Shown: positions 1 through 8,555, numbered from the stretch's first letter. The stretch is 64,000 bases of DNA from Bacillus sp. NP157 (GCA_018889975.1 CP076546.1:1-64000); one strand, 5' to 3'. Numbers and translations are program-made. Notes: generated by a model not told the origin, from the letters alone.

Positions 1-367
1 GTGGCGACATGGCGTCCCCGACCGCCTGCAGCAGCGAGCGGCGGTCGTAAGGCTTGGCCAGGAAGGGCGCCAGGTCACCCAGTCGGTCGCACGCATGCAG
101 GGCGTCGCCGGAGACCACGACGCAACGCACGGGGTTGCCCGCGTTATGCAGCTCCCGCACGAGGTCGATCCCGTCGAGGCGGCCGGGCATGTTCACGTCG
201 GTGAGCACCAGCCCCACCTCAGGGTGATGGGACAGGGTGGCCAACGCTTCGTCCGCGCTCATCGCGGTAAGCACGGCGTATCCGGCGCTCTCGAGCACGA
301 AGCTGGTGATGTCGAGGACATTCTGGTCATCTTCGACCAGCAGGATGGGTGCACAGGCTGGGGGCAT
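1..367 (-). CDS. CheY-like response regulator receiver protein (partial, runs off left edge)
   Basis: A minus-strand reading frame starts at an ATG at 365-367 and is still open at base 1, so the C-terminus is missing. The product begins MPPACAPILLVEDD and shows a receiver fold: the acidic pair at about residues 13-14, the phospho-acceptor in LVLTDVNMPG (about D57), and the conserved lysine in FLAKPYD near residue 107. No output domain is visible in the part present, so it is either a stand-alone receiver or the first domain of a longer regulator. It is divergent from the histidine kinase at 511, which makes a partner relationship plausible but unproven. Another in-frame ATG lies at 409 and cannot be excluded. 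Confidence 0.85.
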   Translation of the reverse strand, partial: MPPACAPILLVEDDQNVLDITSFVLESAGYAVLTAMSADEALATLSHHPEVGLVLTDVNMPGRLDGIDLVRELHNAGNPVRCVVVSGDALHACDRLGDLAPFLAKPYDRRSLLQAVGDAMSP

Positions 368-510
368 GAAGCTCGTCCGTCGGTGCGATGGCCCAGACTC
401 TGGTCGCATGGCCGTCGCCGCGGCGTAAAAAATTCGCCTTGACAGAAAGCGCTTGCACAGCGCGTCATATCGGTATCACGGCCGTCGCAGCGGGCGGCCA
501 GGGGCGTGCC

Positions 511-1824
511 ATGGGTGAAGGGGAAGGGCGGTATCGACAGTTCGTCGAGGCCTCCGCCGACTGCATGAAAGAACTGGACCGCGACGGCGTGATCCGCTTC
601 GTCGCCGGGCTTGGCTGCGCATCGCTCGCCCCCGACGGCCCGGATCGGCTGCTCGGCCGGCGCTGGCTCGACCTGTGGCCCGCGGAAGCACGCGACATGG
701 TCGCCCGGCTGCTCGATCGCGCCGCCATGGGCGAGCGCGTCGACTTCGTCGGCCCCCGCCACACCGCCACCGGCATGTCGCGCTGGTGGGAAGTGATGAT
801 CGCGCCGGTGGTGGCGGACGACGCGCTGGACCATTACATCGTCATCAGTCGCGACGTCACCGAGCGGGTGGAACTGCAGGCGGCGCTGGAGTCGATCAAC
901 GAGGTGTTGCAGCAGCGCCTCAACGAAACGGTCGCGGGTTCCGCCACGGCGTCGACGCGCTACGGCACCCTGCTGGAACGCCTGGAAAGCGAGCACGGCG
1001 CGCGCCGCGACGCGGAGACCCTGCTGGCGACCACCAACGAGCAACTGGAGATGGCCAGCCGCGCCCGCGAACTGGCCGAGGCCTCGGCGCGCCAGGCGCA
1101 GAAGCAGCAGGCGATCGGCCAGCTGGTCAGCGGCATCGCGCACGACTTCAACAACATGCTGCAGACCGTGATCGTCAGCCTTTCCGGCCTGCAGGACGAA
1201 GCGGACGACCTGACCCCGCACCAGCGGCGGATGCTCACCTACGCCGTGGAGGGCTCGCGCCATGCCACGGCGCTGACCCGGCGCCTGCTCGCCTTCGCGC
1301 GCAACCAGCCCACCCGCCCCGAACCGATCGACCTGGGCGACCTGGTGGAAAGCTTCGCCGACTTCGCCCGCCACGGCATGGGCGGCCGGATCGGCATCGA
1401 GGTGCTGCGCCAGCCCGGCCCGCTGCCGATCTGGATCGACCGGCATGGCCTGGAGCAGGCGCTGATGAACGTCTGCCTCAACGCACGCGACGCGATGCAC
1501 GGGATGGGCAGCCTGGTGATCGAAGTGGGCGACCGCCTGGCCGACGACGGCGTGGAATCGCCGCTGCGCGACCGCGAGCCGGGCCGGCGGGTGTTCGTCT
1601 GCGTCGCCGACACCGGCGGCGGCATCCCCGAAGAGGTCCGCCAGCGCCTGTTCGAGCCGTACTTCACCACCAAGGAGGGCGGCTCGGGGCTCGGCCTCGC
1701 CCAGGTCTACGGCACCGTCGCGCAGGCCGGCGGCGGGGTCGAGATCGAGAGCGAGGCGGGAATCGGTACGCGTATTCGGCTGGTCTTCCCGAGGTACGCC
1801 GGAGCGCTTAACGACGCGACCTGA
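511..1824 (+). CDS. PAS-domain sensor histidine kinase, NtrB/hybrid-kinase-like transmitter
   Basis: The 437-residue product has a PAS-like sensor region (about 5-118), a long coiled coil (about 120-200), a dimerisation/phospho-acceptor box with H211 in SGIAHDFNNML, and an HATPase domain (about 310-430) with N box NVCLNARDAM, G1 ADTGGGIP and G2 GGSGLGLAQVYG. It should autophosphorylate on the histidine and signal to a receiver, most simply the divergent protein at 1-367. There are no transmembrane segments, so it is cytosolic. The ATG at 511 was chosen because an AGGGG sits upstream and the PAS homology begins there; the frame is open farther upstream. No receiver domain is attached, unlike many kinases with this type of H box. 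Confidence 0.9.
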   Translation: MGEGEGRYRQFVEASADCMKELDRDGVIRFVAGLGCASLAPDGPDRLLGRRWLDLWPAEARDMVARLLDRAAMGERVDFVGPRHTATGMSRWWEVMIAPVVADDALDHYIVISRDVTERVELQAALESINEVLQQRLNETVAGSATASTRYGTLLERLESEHGARRDAETLLATTNEQLEMASRARELAEASARQAQKQQAIGQLVSGIAHDFNNMLQTVIVSLSGLQDEADDLTPHQRRMLTYAVEGSRHATALTRRLLAFARNQPTRPEPIDLGDLVESFADFARHGMGGRIGIEVLRQPGPLPIWIDRHGLEQALMNVCLNARDAMHGMGSLVIEVGDRLADDGVESPLRDREPGRRVFVCVADTGGGIPEEVRQRLFEPYFTTKEGGSGLGLAQVYGTVAQAGGGVEIESEAGIGTRIRLVFPRYAGALNDAT

Positions 1825-1851
1825 ATCGTGTAGAAAACGTGACGAACACCC

Positions 1852-1878
1852 TCAACTTCGCGCCCCTTCGGCCGATAA
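1852..1878 (+). promoter_or_regulatory. Sigma-28 (FliA)-type promoter for motAB
   Basis: The sequence TCAACTTC at 1852-1859 is followed after exactly 11 bases by GCCGATAA at 1871-1878. The flagellar sigma-28 consensus is TAAAGTTT, 11 bases, GCCGATAA, so the -10 element is a perfect match and the -35 element a partial one. It lies 28 bases ahead of the motA start, with the Shine-Dalgarno GGAGGAAG in between. Expression as a late flagellar operon is the inference. Confidence 0.8.
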
Positions 1879-1905
1879 GGGAGCTGACTGGGAGGAAGTG
1901 AAGTC

Positions 1906-2760
1906 ATGTTGGTCATTATTGGTTCGATCATCGTCCTGGTCTCGGTGCTGGGTGGATACGTGCTCTCGCACGGCACCATGGGTGCGCTGTGGCAGCCGTA
2001 TGAGCTGCTGATCATCTTTGGCGCGGCCATTGGTGCGTTCATCAGCGCCAATTCCATGGAGATCGTCAAGGGCGCCGCCCGCGACGCGATGGGCCTGTTT
2101 AAGGGTCCCAAGTACAAGAAGCAGGACTACGTGGACCTGCTGTCCCTGCTGTATGACATCTTCACGAAGATGCGCAAGGACGGCCAGCTGGCCATGGAAG
2201 AACATATCGAGAACCCGGAAGCCAGTCCGTTGTTCTCCGCTTACCCGCGCCTGGTCGCGGAGCACCACCTGATCGACTTCATCACGGACTGCCTGCGCCT
2301 GATCGTCGGCGGCAGCATGGATCCGCACGAGCTCGAGGCACTGCTCGACGTCGAACTGGAAACCCACCACCACGAGGCCCTCGGTCCCGCCATGGCGGTG
2401 CAGAAGATGGCCGACGCGCTGCCGGGCTTCGGCATCGTGGCCGCGGTGCTGGGCATCGTCATCACCATGAAGTCGATCGATGGCGACGCCGCCGTGATCG
2501 GCGAACACATCGCGGGCGCGCTGGTCGGTACCTTCCTCGGCATCCTGCTCTCGTACGGTTTCATGGGCCCGCTGTCGGCGGCGATGGAAGCGCGCGCGAC
2601 CTCGGACGGCAAGGCCTTCGAATGCGTGAAGGTGGCGCTGCTGGCCAACCTGCGCGGCTACAACCCGATGGTGTCGGTGGAATTCGCACGCAAGTCGCTC
2701 ACCTCGTCCAGCCGTCCCACCTTCCAGGACCTGGAAGGCCACCTCAAGGCGGCCCGGTAA
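1906..2760 (+). CDS. motA: Flagellar motor stator protein MotA
   Basis: The 284-residue inner-membrane protein is of E. coli MotA type. Two N-terminal hydrophobic segments (about 1-20 and 30-50) are followed by a cytoplasmic region and a second pair of membrane helices (about 170-190 and 200-225), the third containing ALPGFGIVAAVLGIVITM with the conserved proline. With MotB it forms the proton-driven stator that turns the flagellar rotor. A strong ribosome binding site, GGAGGAAG, lies at 1891-1898. motB follows after 6 bases, so the two are one operon, apparently driven by the sigma-28-type promoter at 1852. Length is normal for the family. Confidence 0.96.
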   Translation: MLVIIGSIIVLVSVLGGYVLSHGTMGALWQPYELLIIFGAAIGAFISANSMEIVKGAARDAMGLFKGPKYKKQDYVDLLSLLYDIFTKMRKDGQLAMEEHIENPEASPLFSAYPRLVAEHHLIDFITDCLRLIVGGSMDPHELEALLDVELETHHHEALGPAMAVQKMADALPGFGIVAAVLGIVITMKSIDGDAAVIGEHIAGALVGTFLGILLSYGFMGPLSAAMEARATSDGKAFECVKVALLANLRGYNPMVSVEFARKSLTSSSRPTFQDLEGHLKAAR

Positions 2761-2766
2761 GCGACG

Positions 2767-3672
2767 ATGACCGAGCTCAAGCAAGTCATCATCGTCCGCC
2801 GGAAAAAGAAGGGTGGCCATGGCCACCACGGCGGCGCGTGGAAGGTGGCCTACGCCGACTTCGTCACGGCGATGATGGCGTTCTTCCTGGTGATGTGGCT
2901 GGTCGGCGCGGGCACCAAGCAGCAGCGCGCGGCGATCTCCGAATACTTCAAGAACCCGAGCCTGACCCAGGGCCAGTCGACCATGGCGCCTTCGGGCAAG
3001 ATGGGCCCGGGCGGCGCGAGCACCAGCATGATCAAGCTGGGTGGCGCGATGGACCTGCCCAAGGGGCCGGGCGACCAGGACAAGTTCGCCAAGCCGGCGC
3101 CGACCGCGGCCGACGTGGACAAGCAGGCCAAGGCGCAGGAAAAGAAGCGCCTCGAGCAGCTCATGAAGGACCTCACCGAGGCCATCGCGAGCAGCCAGGC
3201 CATGGCGCCGTACAAGGACCAGCTGCTGCTGGACATCACGTCCGAGGGCCTGCGCATCCAGATCGTGGACAAGCAGAACCGCCCGATGTTCGACACCGGC
3301 AGCGGTGCGCTGAAGCCGTACACCGTGCAGATCCTCCACGAGCTGGCCGGCTTCATCAACCAGGTGCCGAACCAGATCAGCATCTCGGGCCATACCGACA
3401 GCGCGCCGTATATCCGCGCCGACAGCCAGTACGGCAACTGGGAGCTTTCCGCCGATCGCGCGAATGCCGCGCGGCGCACGCTGACCGATGGTGGCATGCA
3501 GCCGGAAAAGGTCGCCCGGGTGGTGGGCCTGGCGGCTTCCGTGCCGTTCGACAAGGCGGATCCGGCGTCCGCGACCAATCGCCGGATCAGCATCGTGGTG
3601 ATGACCAATGAAGCGGCAAAGGCCGCGCTGTCGAACGAGACGGCGATGGCATCGGCGGGTGGCGCGAACTGA
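2767..3672 (+). CDS. motB: Flagellar motor stator protein MotB
   Basis: The 301-residue protein has a basic N-terminus, one membrane helix starting at about residue 25 (WKVAYADFVTAMMAF) and a C-terminal OmpA-like peptidoglycan-binding domain (about 150-275) with SGHTDSAPY and ANRRISI-type residues. D31 in the membrane helix corresponds to the proton-carrying aspartate (D32 in E. coli), so the channel should be proton- rather than sodium-coupled, as far as the overall MotB-like sequence shows. The linker between the two domains is rich in Lys, Gly and Ala. It is translated right after motA with a 6-base gap. Confidence 0.96.
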   Translation: MTELKQVIIVRRKKKGGHGHHGGAWKVAYADFVTAMMAFFLVMWLVGAGTKQQRAAISEYFKNPSLTQGQSTMAPSGKMGPGGASTSMIKLGGAMDLPKGPGDQDKFAKPAPTAADVDKQAKAQEKKRLEQLMKDLTEAIASSQAMAPYKDQLLLDITSEGLRIQIVDKQNRPMFDTGSGALKPYTVQILHELAGFINQVPNQISISGHTDSAPYIRADSQYGNWELSADRANAARRTLTDGGMQPEKVARVVGLAASVPFDKADPASATNRRISIVVMTNEAAKAALSNETAMASAGGAN

Positions 3673-3767
3673 CCTTCACGCGGCTTACGTGGTCCAGCCA
3701 CGCAGGTCACTTGAAACAGTCACCAACCCCCGTCAGTATCGGATGGACCAGGGGGAGGTACAACGCA

Positions 3768-3995
3768 GTGGAAAATCACAGCAAGTTCAGGGTTGTCGCG
3801 CGCGCAGTGAAGTTACAGGATGCCGCCGGTGACCAGGTCTACCGTTCCAGCTATCGGATCCTCGACCACATCGGCGAGGAGATCGAGACAGGCGCCGGCA
3901 CCATCGAGTTCACCGACGTCACCAGCGCGTATAACGAAGCCTTCGCCCTTGGACGCGAGCGGCTCCGCGAGTTGGCTACCGAAACCATTCAGTAA
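3768..3995 (+). CDS. Small conserved-looking protein of unknown function
   Basis: The predicted 75-residue protein starts at GTG 3768, chosen because GGGGGAGG at 3751-3758 is a strong, well-spaced ribosome binding site; an in-frame ATG at 3711 has none. It reads VENHSKFRVVARAVK and ends with an acidic, helical stretch. There is no signal peptide, cysteine or recognisable domain. It may be a small cytosolic protein of one beta sheet plus a C-terminal helix. It lies downstream of motB after about 95 bases and may or may not be co-transcribed. I do not recognise the family. Confidence 0.6.
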   Translation: MENHSKFRVVARAVKLQDAAGDQVYRSSYRILDHIGEEIETGAGTIEFTDVTSAYNEAFALGRERLRELATETIQ

Positions 3996-4047
3996 CAGCT
4001 CGCGCTTCGGCGCGTTTCGATGTTGCGGCTTCGCCGCCGTGCCTTTG

Positions 4048-4114
4048 ATTCGCGCGCAGGCGCGCTCCTACATGATTGCATCGAGCCATTGTAGGAGCGC
4101 GCCTGCGCGCGAAT
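4048..4114. repeat. Inverted pair of REP-like elements
   Basis: Two copies of the window's REP-like element face each other: one at 4048-4072 in the reverse sense and one at 4090-4114 in the forward sense, 17 bases apart. Together they form a long hairpin between two convergent genes, ending a few bases before the murU stop codon at 4118-4120. A role in transcript termination or mRNA end protection is likely from position; the element is one of twelve copies in the window. Confidence 0.85.
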
Positions 4115-4117
4115 GCT

Positions 4118-4792
4118 CTACCCAACGATCCCGCGCAACTCATCCAACTGCGCCGGGCTGCCGACGTTCCGCCAGAATCCGTCGAAACGCTCCCCCGACA
4201 GCCGCCCCGCGGCGATCGCCCGCCGGTACATCGGTGCGAGCTTGAACACCCCCGGCGTCTCGCCCGCGACCATTTCCGGCCGGTACACCCCCACGTTGCC
4301 GAACGTCAGCCGTTGCGCGCCTGCGGGCGCCTCCGCGTCGTGCAGCAGCCCATCGGCCAGCGCGAAATCGCCGGCCGGGTGGAAATCCGGATTGGGCACC
4401 ATCACCAGGTGCGCCACGCCCGCCGGTTCCCGCGGTAGCGCCGCGTAGTCGATATCGCTCCAGATGTCCGCGCTGACCACGATGAACGGGTCGCTGCCGA
4501 GCAGGGGCAGCGCCTTCAGCATGCCGCCACCGGTTTCCAGTGGGGTCGGGCCTTCGTACGAATAACGCAGGCGCACGCCCCAGCGCGATCCGTCGCCGAG
4601 CACGTCGGCGAACTGGTCGGCCAGGTGCGAGGTGTTGATCGCGATGTAACGCACGTCGGCCGCGGCCAGCTTTTCGATGTGATGCACGATCAGCGGTTTG
4701 CCGTGCACTTCGAGCAATGGCTTGGGCGTGGCGTCGGTCAGTGGCCGCATCCGTTCGCCACGGCCGGCGGCCAGGATCAGCGCGTGCCTCAT
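4118..4792 (-). CDS. murU: N-acetylmuramate-1-phosphate uridylyltransferase MurU
   Basis: The 224-residue protein is a sugar-phosphate nucleotidyltransferase: ILAAGRGERMRPLTD followed by TPKPLLEVHGKPL is the nucleotide-binding signature, and VVSADIWSD carries the metal-binding aspartate. In the MurU family the enzyme joins UTP and MurNAc-1-phosphate to give UDP-MurNAc, recycling cell-wall sugar around the fosfomycin-sensitive de novo step. Its start overlaps the stop of the kinase gene at 4789 by four bases (ATGA), which fixes the start and shows translational coupling. The kinase partner is the main reason to prefer MurU over other nucleotidyltransferases. Confidence 0.88.
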   Translation of the reverse strand: MRHALILAAGRGERMRPLTDATPKPLLEVHGKPLIVHHIEKLAAADVRYIAINTSHLADQFADVLGDGSRWGVRLRYSYEGPTPLETGGGMLKALPLLGSDPFIVVSADIWSDIDYAALPREPAGVAHLVMVPNPDFHPAGDFALADGLLHDAEAPAGAQRLTFGNVGVYRPEMVAGETPGVFKLAPMYRRAIAAGRLSGERFDGFWRNVGSPAQLDELRGIVG

Positions 4793-5802
4793 GCCGCGGC
4801 CGGCACGCGGATGTCGCGATCGCCGATCTTCGCGACGATCAGGTCGGCCAGCGGTGCGACGTCGGCGTGGCGCCGCGCGATGTCGAGCACGTACTGCAGC
4901 ACGCGCGGCATGTCGTTTAGGTAGCCCGGCTTGCCGTCGCGGTAGTAGAGACGGCAGAACAGGCCGAGGATCTTCAGGTGGCGCTGCAGGCTGCACATGT
5001 CGAACCAGCGGCGGAAGCGATCGGTGTCGACGGTCTCGTCGAGCAGGCGTGCATCGAGCAGGCGCAGGCGATAGCCCTCCACCCAGCCTTCCACGCGCTC
5101 GTTGTCCCACGTGACGTAGGCATCGCGCAGCAGCGAGGCGAGGTCGTAGGTGATCGGCCCGGACATCGCACCCTGGAAGTCGATGACGCCCGGCGAGCGC
5201 TCGCTGGTGATCAGCAGGTTGCGGCTGTGGTAGTCGCGGTGCATGAATGCACGCGGCTGCTCCGCGATGGCATGCAGGATCGCACCGAACGCGCCCTCGA
5301 CGACGTCCCATTCCTCGCACTCGACGAACGCGCCAAGGTGCTTCTGCAGGAACCACGTCGGCATGATCTCCATTTCCATGACCTGCCACTCGCGATCGAA
5401 CGCGGACAGGCCACGGGTGTCGACCTGCTTCTGCATGCGCAACAGCGCGTCGAGGGCGTCGGCGTACAACGCATCGGCGCTGTCGTCGTTGAGCTCGGGC
5501 AGGTAGGTGCGCGTACCGAGGTCCTCGATCAGCAGGAAGCCCTGCTCGAGGTCGGCCACCATCACCGTGGGCGTGTGCAGGCCGGCGTCGTGCAGGCGTG
5601 CGCCGATCTCCACCCAGGGCGCGGGGTTTTCTTTTTCCGGCGGCGAGTCCATGACGATGACCGGCTGGCCGTCGACATAGCCGCGCCAGTAGCTGCGGAA
5701 GCTGGCGTCGGCCGAGGCCGGTTCGAGGGCCAGCGCGGCTTCGCCGGTGGCATGGCGTGCCCACGCAAGGCGGGCGGCGGAACGGTCGGGGGATGCGGTC
5801 AT
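4789..5802 (-). CDS. amgK: Anomeric MurNAc/GlcNAc kinase AmgK (aminoglycoside phosphotransferase fold)
   Basis: The 337-residue protein has an APH-type kinase fold: the catalytic loop HRDYHSRNLL and the metal-binding segment GVIDFQGAM are clear in the C-terminal half, with an N-terminal lobe ending in LLIEDLGTRTY. AmgK phosphorylates MurNAc (and GlcNAc) at the anomeric carbon so that MurU, encoded next and overlapping by four bases, can make UDP-MurNAc. It is transcribed away from the amine oxidase gene at 5951 across a 148-base divergent gap. The third enzyme of the route, the phosphatase MupP, is not in this window. Confidence 0.88.
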   Translation of the reverse strand: MTASPDRSAARLAWARHATGEAALALEPASADASFRSYWRGYVDGQPVIVMDSPPEKENPAPWVEIGARLHDAGLHTPTVMVADLEQGFLLIEDLGTRTYLPELNDDSADALYADALDALLRMQKQVDTRGLSAFDREWQVMEMEIMPTWFLQKHLGAFVECEEWDVVEGAFGAILHAIAEQPRAFMHRDYHSRNLLITSERSPGVIDFQGAMSGPITYDLASLLRDAYVTWDNERVEGWVEGYRLRLLDARLLDETVDTDRFRRWFDMCSLQRHLKILGLFCRLYYRDGKPGYLNDMPRVLQYVLDIARRHADVAPLADLIVAKIGDRDIRVPAAA

Positions 5803-5950
5803 GCAGGCACGCGGAAGGTTCGAATCGAGTGAGCTTAGAACCTTTGCGCAGCGCTGTCATAGCACCACGCCGGTGCATCGTGCGATGGCAGTTGTTGTGC
5901 GACGCAACATGTGGCTACTCTGTGACATCGGGGTTGCGAAGGGGTGTGGC

Positions 5951-7558
5951 ATGGGGAGCGAAGACCCGGTTGCGTCGTTGAGCCGACGCGATCTGTTGCG
6001 CATGATCGGCATCGCCGGTGGCGGTGCGCTGATGTACCAGGCGATGAACAACCTCGGCTTCGCGGCTGAGTCGACCTATCGCCGTCCGCCACCGTTGCAG
6101 GGCTCGGGCAAGGGCGGCACGGTATTGATCCTGGGTGCGGGCCTGGCCGGCCTCGTCGCGGCCTACGAGCTGGGCAAGGCGGGCTACAAGGTGCAGGTGC
6201 TCGAATACAACGCGCGCGCCGGCGGCCGTAACTGGACCCTGCGTGGCGGCGACACCTACACCGAACTCGGTGGCCACGAGCAGACCTGTCGCTTCGACAA
6301 GGGGCTCTATTTCAATCCGGGGCCGTGGCGCATCCCGTACCACCACACCGGCGTGCTCGATTACTGTCGCCAGTTCGGCGTGCAGCTCGAGCCGTTCGTG
6401 CAGGTCAACCACAACGCCTACATGCATAACCCGGACGCGTTCGGCGGCAAGCCGCAACGCCTTCGCGCCGTCCAGGCCGACTGGCATGGCGGCATCGCGG
6501 AATTGCTCGCGAAAGCCTCCGGCAAGGGGGCGCTGGACGACGCGGTGACGAAGGAAGATCGCGAGATCCTGCTCGAATCGCTGCGTCAGTTCGGCGGACT
6601 GGACAGCGAATTCCGCTACGTCGCCGGCAGTGCCAGCAGCGAACTGCGCGGGTATGCGAAGGATCCCTCCGGTGGCCCGGACGGCAAGCCCGCGTTCTCG
6701 CAGCCGGTCGGCGTGTCGGACATCCTGAAGTCGGGGCTGTGGAAGCAGCTCGCGATGAGTTCGATGTACGAATACCAGACCACGCTGATGCAACCCGTCG
6801 GTGGCATGGACGCGATCGGCAAGGCGTTCGTCCGCGAGATCGGGCCCAGCGTGATCCGCTACAACAGCAAGGTCACCGCCATCGCCCAGGACGATCGCGG
6901 CGTGACCGTGACTTACGAAGACACCGCCAAGCCCGGGCAGGTGCAGACGGCGAAGGCCGACTGGTGCGTGTGTACGATCCCGCTTTCGATCCTCAGCCAG
7001 ATCCCGACCCAGGTGTCGGCGGAGAAGGCGGCGGCGATCGCAGCGGTGTCGTATTTCGCCTCGGTCAAGGTCGGCCTGCAGTTCAAGCGACGCTTCTGGG
7101 AAGAAGACGACCGGATCTATGGTGGCATCAGCACCAGCGATACGCCGATCGCGATGATCGGGTATCCCAGCCACGGCATCGGTACGAAGAAGGGCGTGTT
7201 GCTCGGCGCTTATGCCTGGGTCGGCGATGCGTACGAGTTCACGGCGCTGGATCCGGCCGCGCGCATCGCCAAGGCCGTTGAGTTCGGTAGCCAGGTCCAT
7301 CCGCAGTACAAGGCGGAATTCGAGAACGGCATTGCCGTGGCCTGGCACCGCGTGCCGTCCACGCTGGGTTGCTTCGGCTGGTGGACCGAGAAGACGCGGC
7401 AGCAGCACTACGCCAACCTGTGTTCGCTGGATGGGCGCATCGTGCTGGCGGGCGAGCATGCCTCGTACCTGCCCGCATGGCAGGAAGGCGCGATCCTCTC
7501 GTCGCTGTCAGCGATCGACCGCCTGCACCGCAAGGCGGTGGCCGGGGGTGCGGCATGA
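5951..7558 (+). CDS. Tat-exported flavin-dependent amine oxidase
   Basis: The 535-residue protein starts with a twin-arginine signal, SRRDLLRMIGIAGGG at residues 11-25, so it should fold with its flavin before export. A dinucleotide-binding Rossmann motif, LILGAGLAGLVAAYELGK at about 59-76, is followed by the flavin-monooxygenase/amine-oxidase signature with GGRNWTLRGG, and a C-terminal FAD contact GEHASYLPAWQEGA. The fold fits the amine oxidase or L-amino-acid oxidase family; the substrate cannot be read from sequence. It heads an operon with a cytochrome c (four-base ATGA overlap) and a secreted RidA protein, which suggests electrons go to the cytochrome and imine products to RidA. The ATG at 5951 follows a purine-rich GAAGGGG. 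Confidence 0.85.
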   Translation: MGSEDPVASLSRRDLLRMIGIAGGGALMYQAMNNLGFAAESTYRRPPPLQGSGKGGTVLILGAGLAGLVAAYELGKAGYKVQVLEYNARAGGRNWTLRGGDTYTELGGHEQTCRFDKGLYFNPGPWRIPYHHTGVLDYCRQFGVQLEPFVQVNHNAYMHNPDAFGGKPQRLRAVQADWHGGIAELLAKASGKGALDDAVTKEDREILLESLRQFGGLDSEFRYVAGSASSELRGYAKDPSGGPDGKPAFSQPVGVSDILKSGLWKQLAMSSMYEYQTTLMQPVGGMDAIGKAFVREIGPSVIRYNSKVTAIAQDDRGVTVTYEDTAKPGQVQTAKADWCVCTIPLSILSQIPTQVSAEKAAAIAAVSYFASVKVGLQFKRRFWEEDDRIYGGISTSDTPIAMIGYPSHGIGTKKGVLLGAYAWVGDAYEFTALDPAARIAKAVEFGSQVHPQYKAEFENGIAVAWHRVPSTLGCFGWWTEKTRQQHYANLCSLDGRIVLAGEHASYLPAWQEGAILSSLSAIDRLHRKAVAGGAA

Positions 7559-7968
7559 AGCGCGTGCTGGCCGTGTTCCTTGCCGTGGCCGCCCTGCCTG
7601 CGTTCGCGCAGGGTAATGATGCGGCCTTCCTCACCCGCGCGCAGTTCAGCCATGCCACCGGCGAACAGATCTTCACCCACGTCTGCCAGGCATGCCACAT
7701 GCCCGACGCTAAGGGTGCCGTCGGCGCGGGCCACTATCCGGCGCTGGCGTCGAATCTCAAGCTCGCTTCGGCCGCGTATCCCGCGGTGATGGTGATGAAC
7801 GGGCGTGGTGGCATGCCGCCGTTCGCCATGTTCCTCAGCGATGCGCAGGTGGCCGACGTGGTCAACTACGTGCGCACCCACTTCGGCAACCACTACACCG
7901 ACGCGATCACCGCCGAACAGGTCAAAGCTTTCCGCCCGCCCCCGGACAAAGACGAGAACGCCCAATGA
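7555..7968 (+). CDS. Periplasmic c-type cytochrome
   Basis: The 137-residue protein has a Sec signal peptide (about 1-18, ending PAFAQG), one haem-binding CQACH, and a likely axial methionine in GRGGMPPF. It is a class I, single-haem cytochrome of a normal size. Its start overlaps the stop of the amine oxidase gene by four bases, and its stop overlaps the start of the RidA gene, so the three are translationally coupled. The simplest role is to take electrons from the exported flavoenzyme and pass them to the respiratory chain; this is inference from context. Confidence 0.9.
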   Translation: MKRVLAVFLAVAALPAFAQGNDAAFLTRAQFSHATGEQIFTHVCQACHMPDAKGAVGAGHYPALASNLKLASAAYPAVMVMNGRGGMPPFAMFLSDAQVADVVNYVRTHFGNHYTDAITAEQVKAFRPPPDKDENAQ

Positions 7969-8465
7969 CTAACCTACGCCGCTCCCTCGCCCTGGCCGCC
8001 GCCACCTGCCTGCTCGCCGCACCGGCGTTCGCCGCCGAGGTCGTGCGCCACAAGATCCCCAACAGCACCTTCCCGATCTCGGCCGCGGTAGAAGTGCCCG
8101 CGGGCAAGACCCTCGTCTTCCTGAGCGGTGCCGTCGCGCCCGTGGCCGATGCAAACGCGCCAAAGGATTCGCCGCAGGCCTATGGCGATACCAAGACCCA
8201 GACCGCCGGCGTGCTCACCTCGATCGAGAAGCAGCTCAAGGGCATGGGGCTGACGATGGGCGACGTGGTGAAGATGCAGGTCTTCCTCGTCGGCGACCCC
8301 GCCAAGGGCGGCAAGATGGATTTCGCCGGCTTCATGGCCGGCTACACCCAGTTCTTCGGTACGGCGCAGCAACCGAACCTGCCTTCGCGCAGCGCCTTTC
8401 AGGTCGCCGCACTGGCCAGTCCGAATTACCTGGTCGAGATCGAGGTCACTGCGGTCCGTCCCTGA
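7965..8465 (+). CDS. Secreted RidA/YjgF/Rid-family protein
   Basis: The 166-residue protein has a signal peptide (about 1-23, AAPAFAAE) in front of a Rid-family domain of about 130 residues. Typical elements include VFLSGAVAP, QTAGVLTSIEKQLKGMGLTMGDVVKMQVFLV in outline, and the ending RSAFQVAALASPNYLVEIEV with the arginine that binds the carboxylate of imine substrates in RidA. Most RidA proteins are cytosolic and hydrolyse reactive enamines or imines. An exported version in the same operon as an exported amine oxidase suggests clean-up of the oxidase's imine product in the periplasm. It overlaps the cytochrome gene by four bases. Confidence 0.87.
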   Translation: MTNLRRSLALAAATCLLAAPAFAAEVVRHKIPNSTFPISAAVEVPAGKTLVFLSGAVAPVADANAPKDSPQAYGDTKTQTAGVLTSIEKQLKGMGLTMGDVVKMQVFLVGDPAKGGKMDFAGFMAGYTQFFGTAQQPNLPSRSAFQVAALASPNYLVEIEVTAVRP

Positions 8466-8490
8466 AAAAAACCCGGCTTGCACGCCGGGT
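8464..8490 (-). terminator. Rho-independent terminator for the TonB-receptor gene
   Basis: A 7-bp stem (ACCCGGC at 8471-8477 with GCCGGGT at 8484-8490) has a six-base loop. On the minus strand it is followed by seven T residues (8470 down to 8464). Its orientation fits the minus-strand receptor gene, whose stop is at 8556, rather than the plus-strand ridA-like gene ending at 8465. Confidence 0.8.
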
Positions 8491-8555
8491 CGAGCAAAGC
8501 CTCGAAAGAGGGGAGATGCGCCGCGCGGTGGGAGGGCCACGCGGCGCGATTGCGA

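Noticed and set aside
4118-5878. A 586-residue fusion of kinase and nucleotidyltransferase
   Set aside because: The N-terminal part is a shadow of amgK, which is read in another frame; the two proteins are separate with an ATGA overlap.
5803-5950. A riboswitch or attenuator between amgK and the amine oxidase gene
   Set aside because: Only a small GC hairpin (GCACC/GGTGC near 5864) is visible, with no known class pattern.
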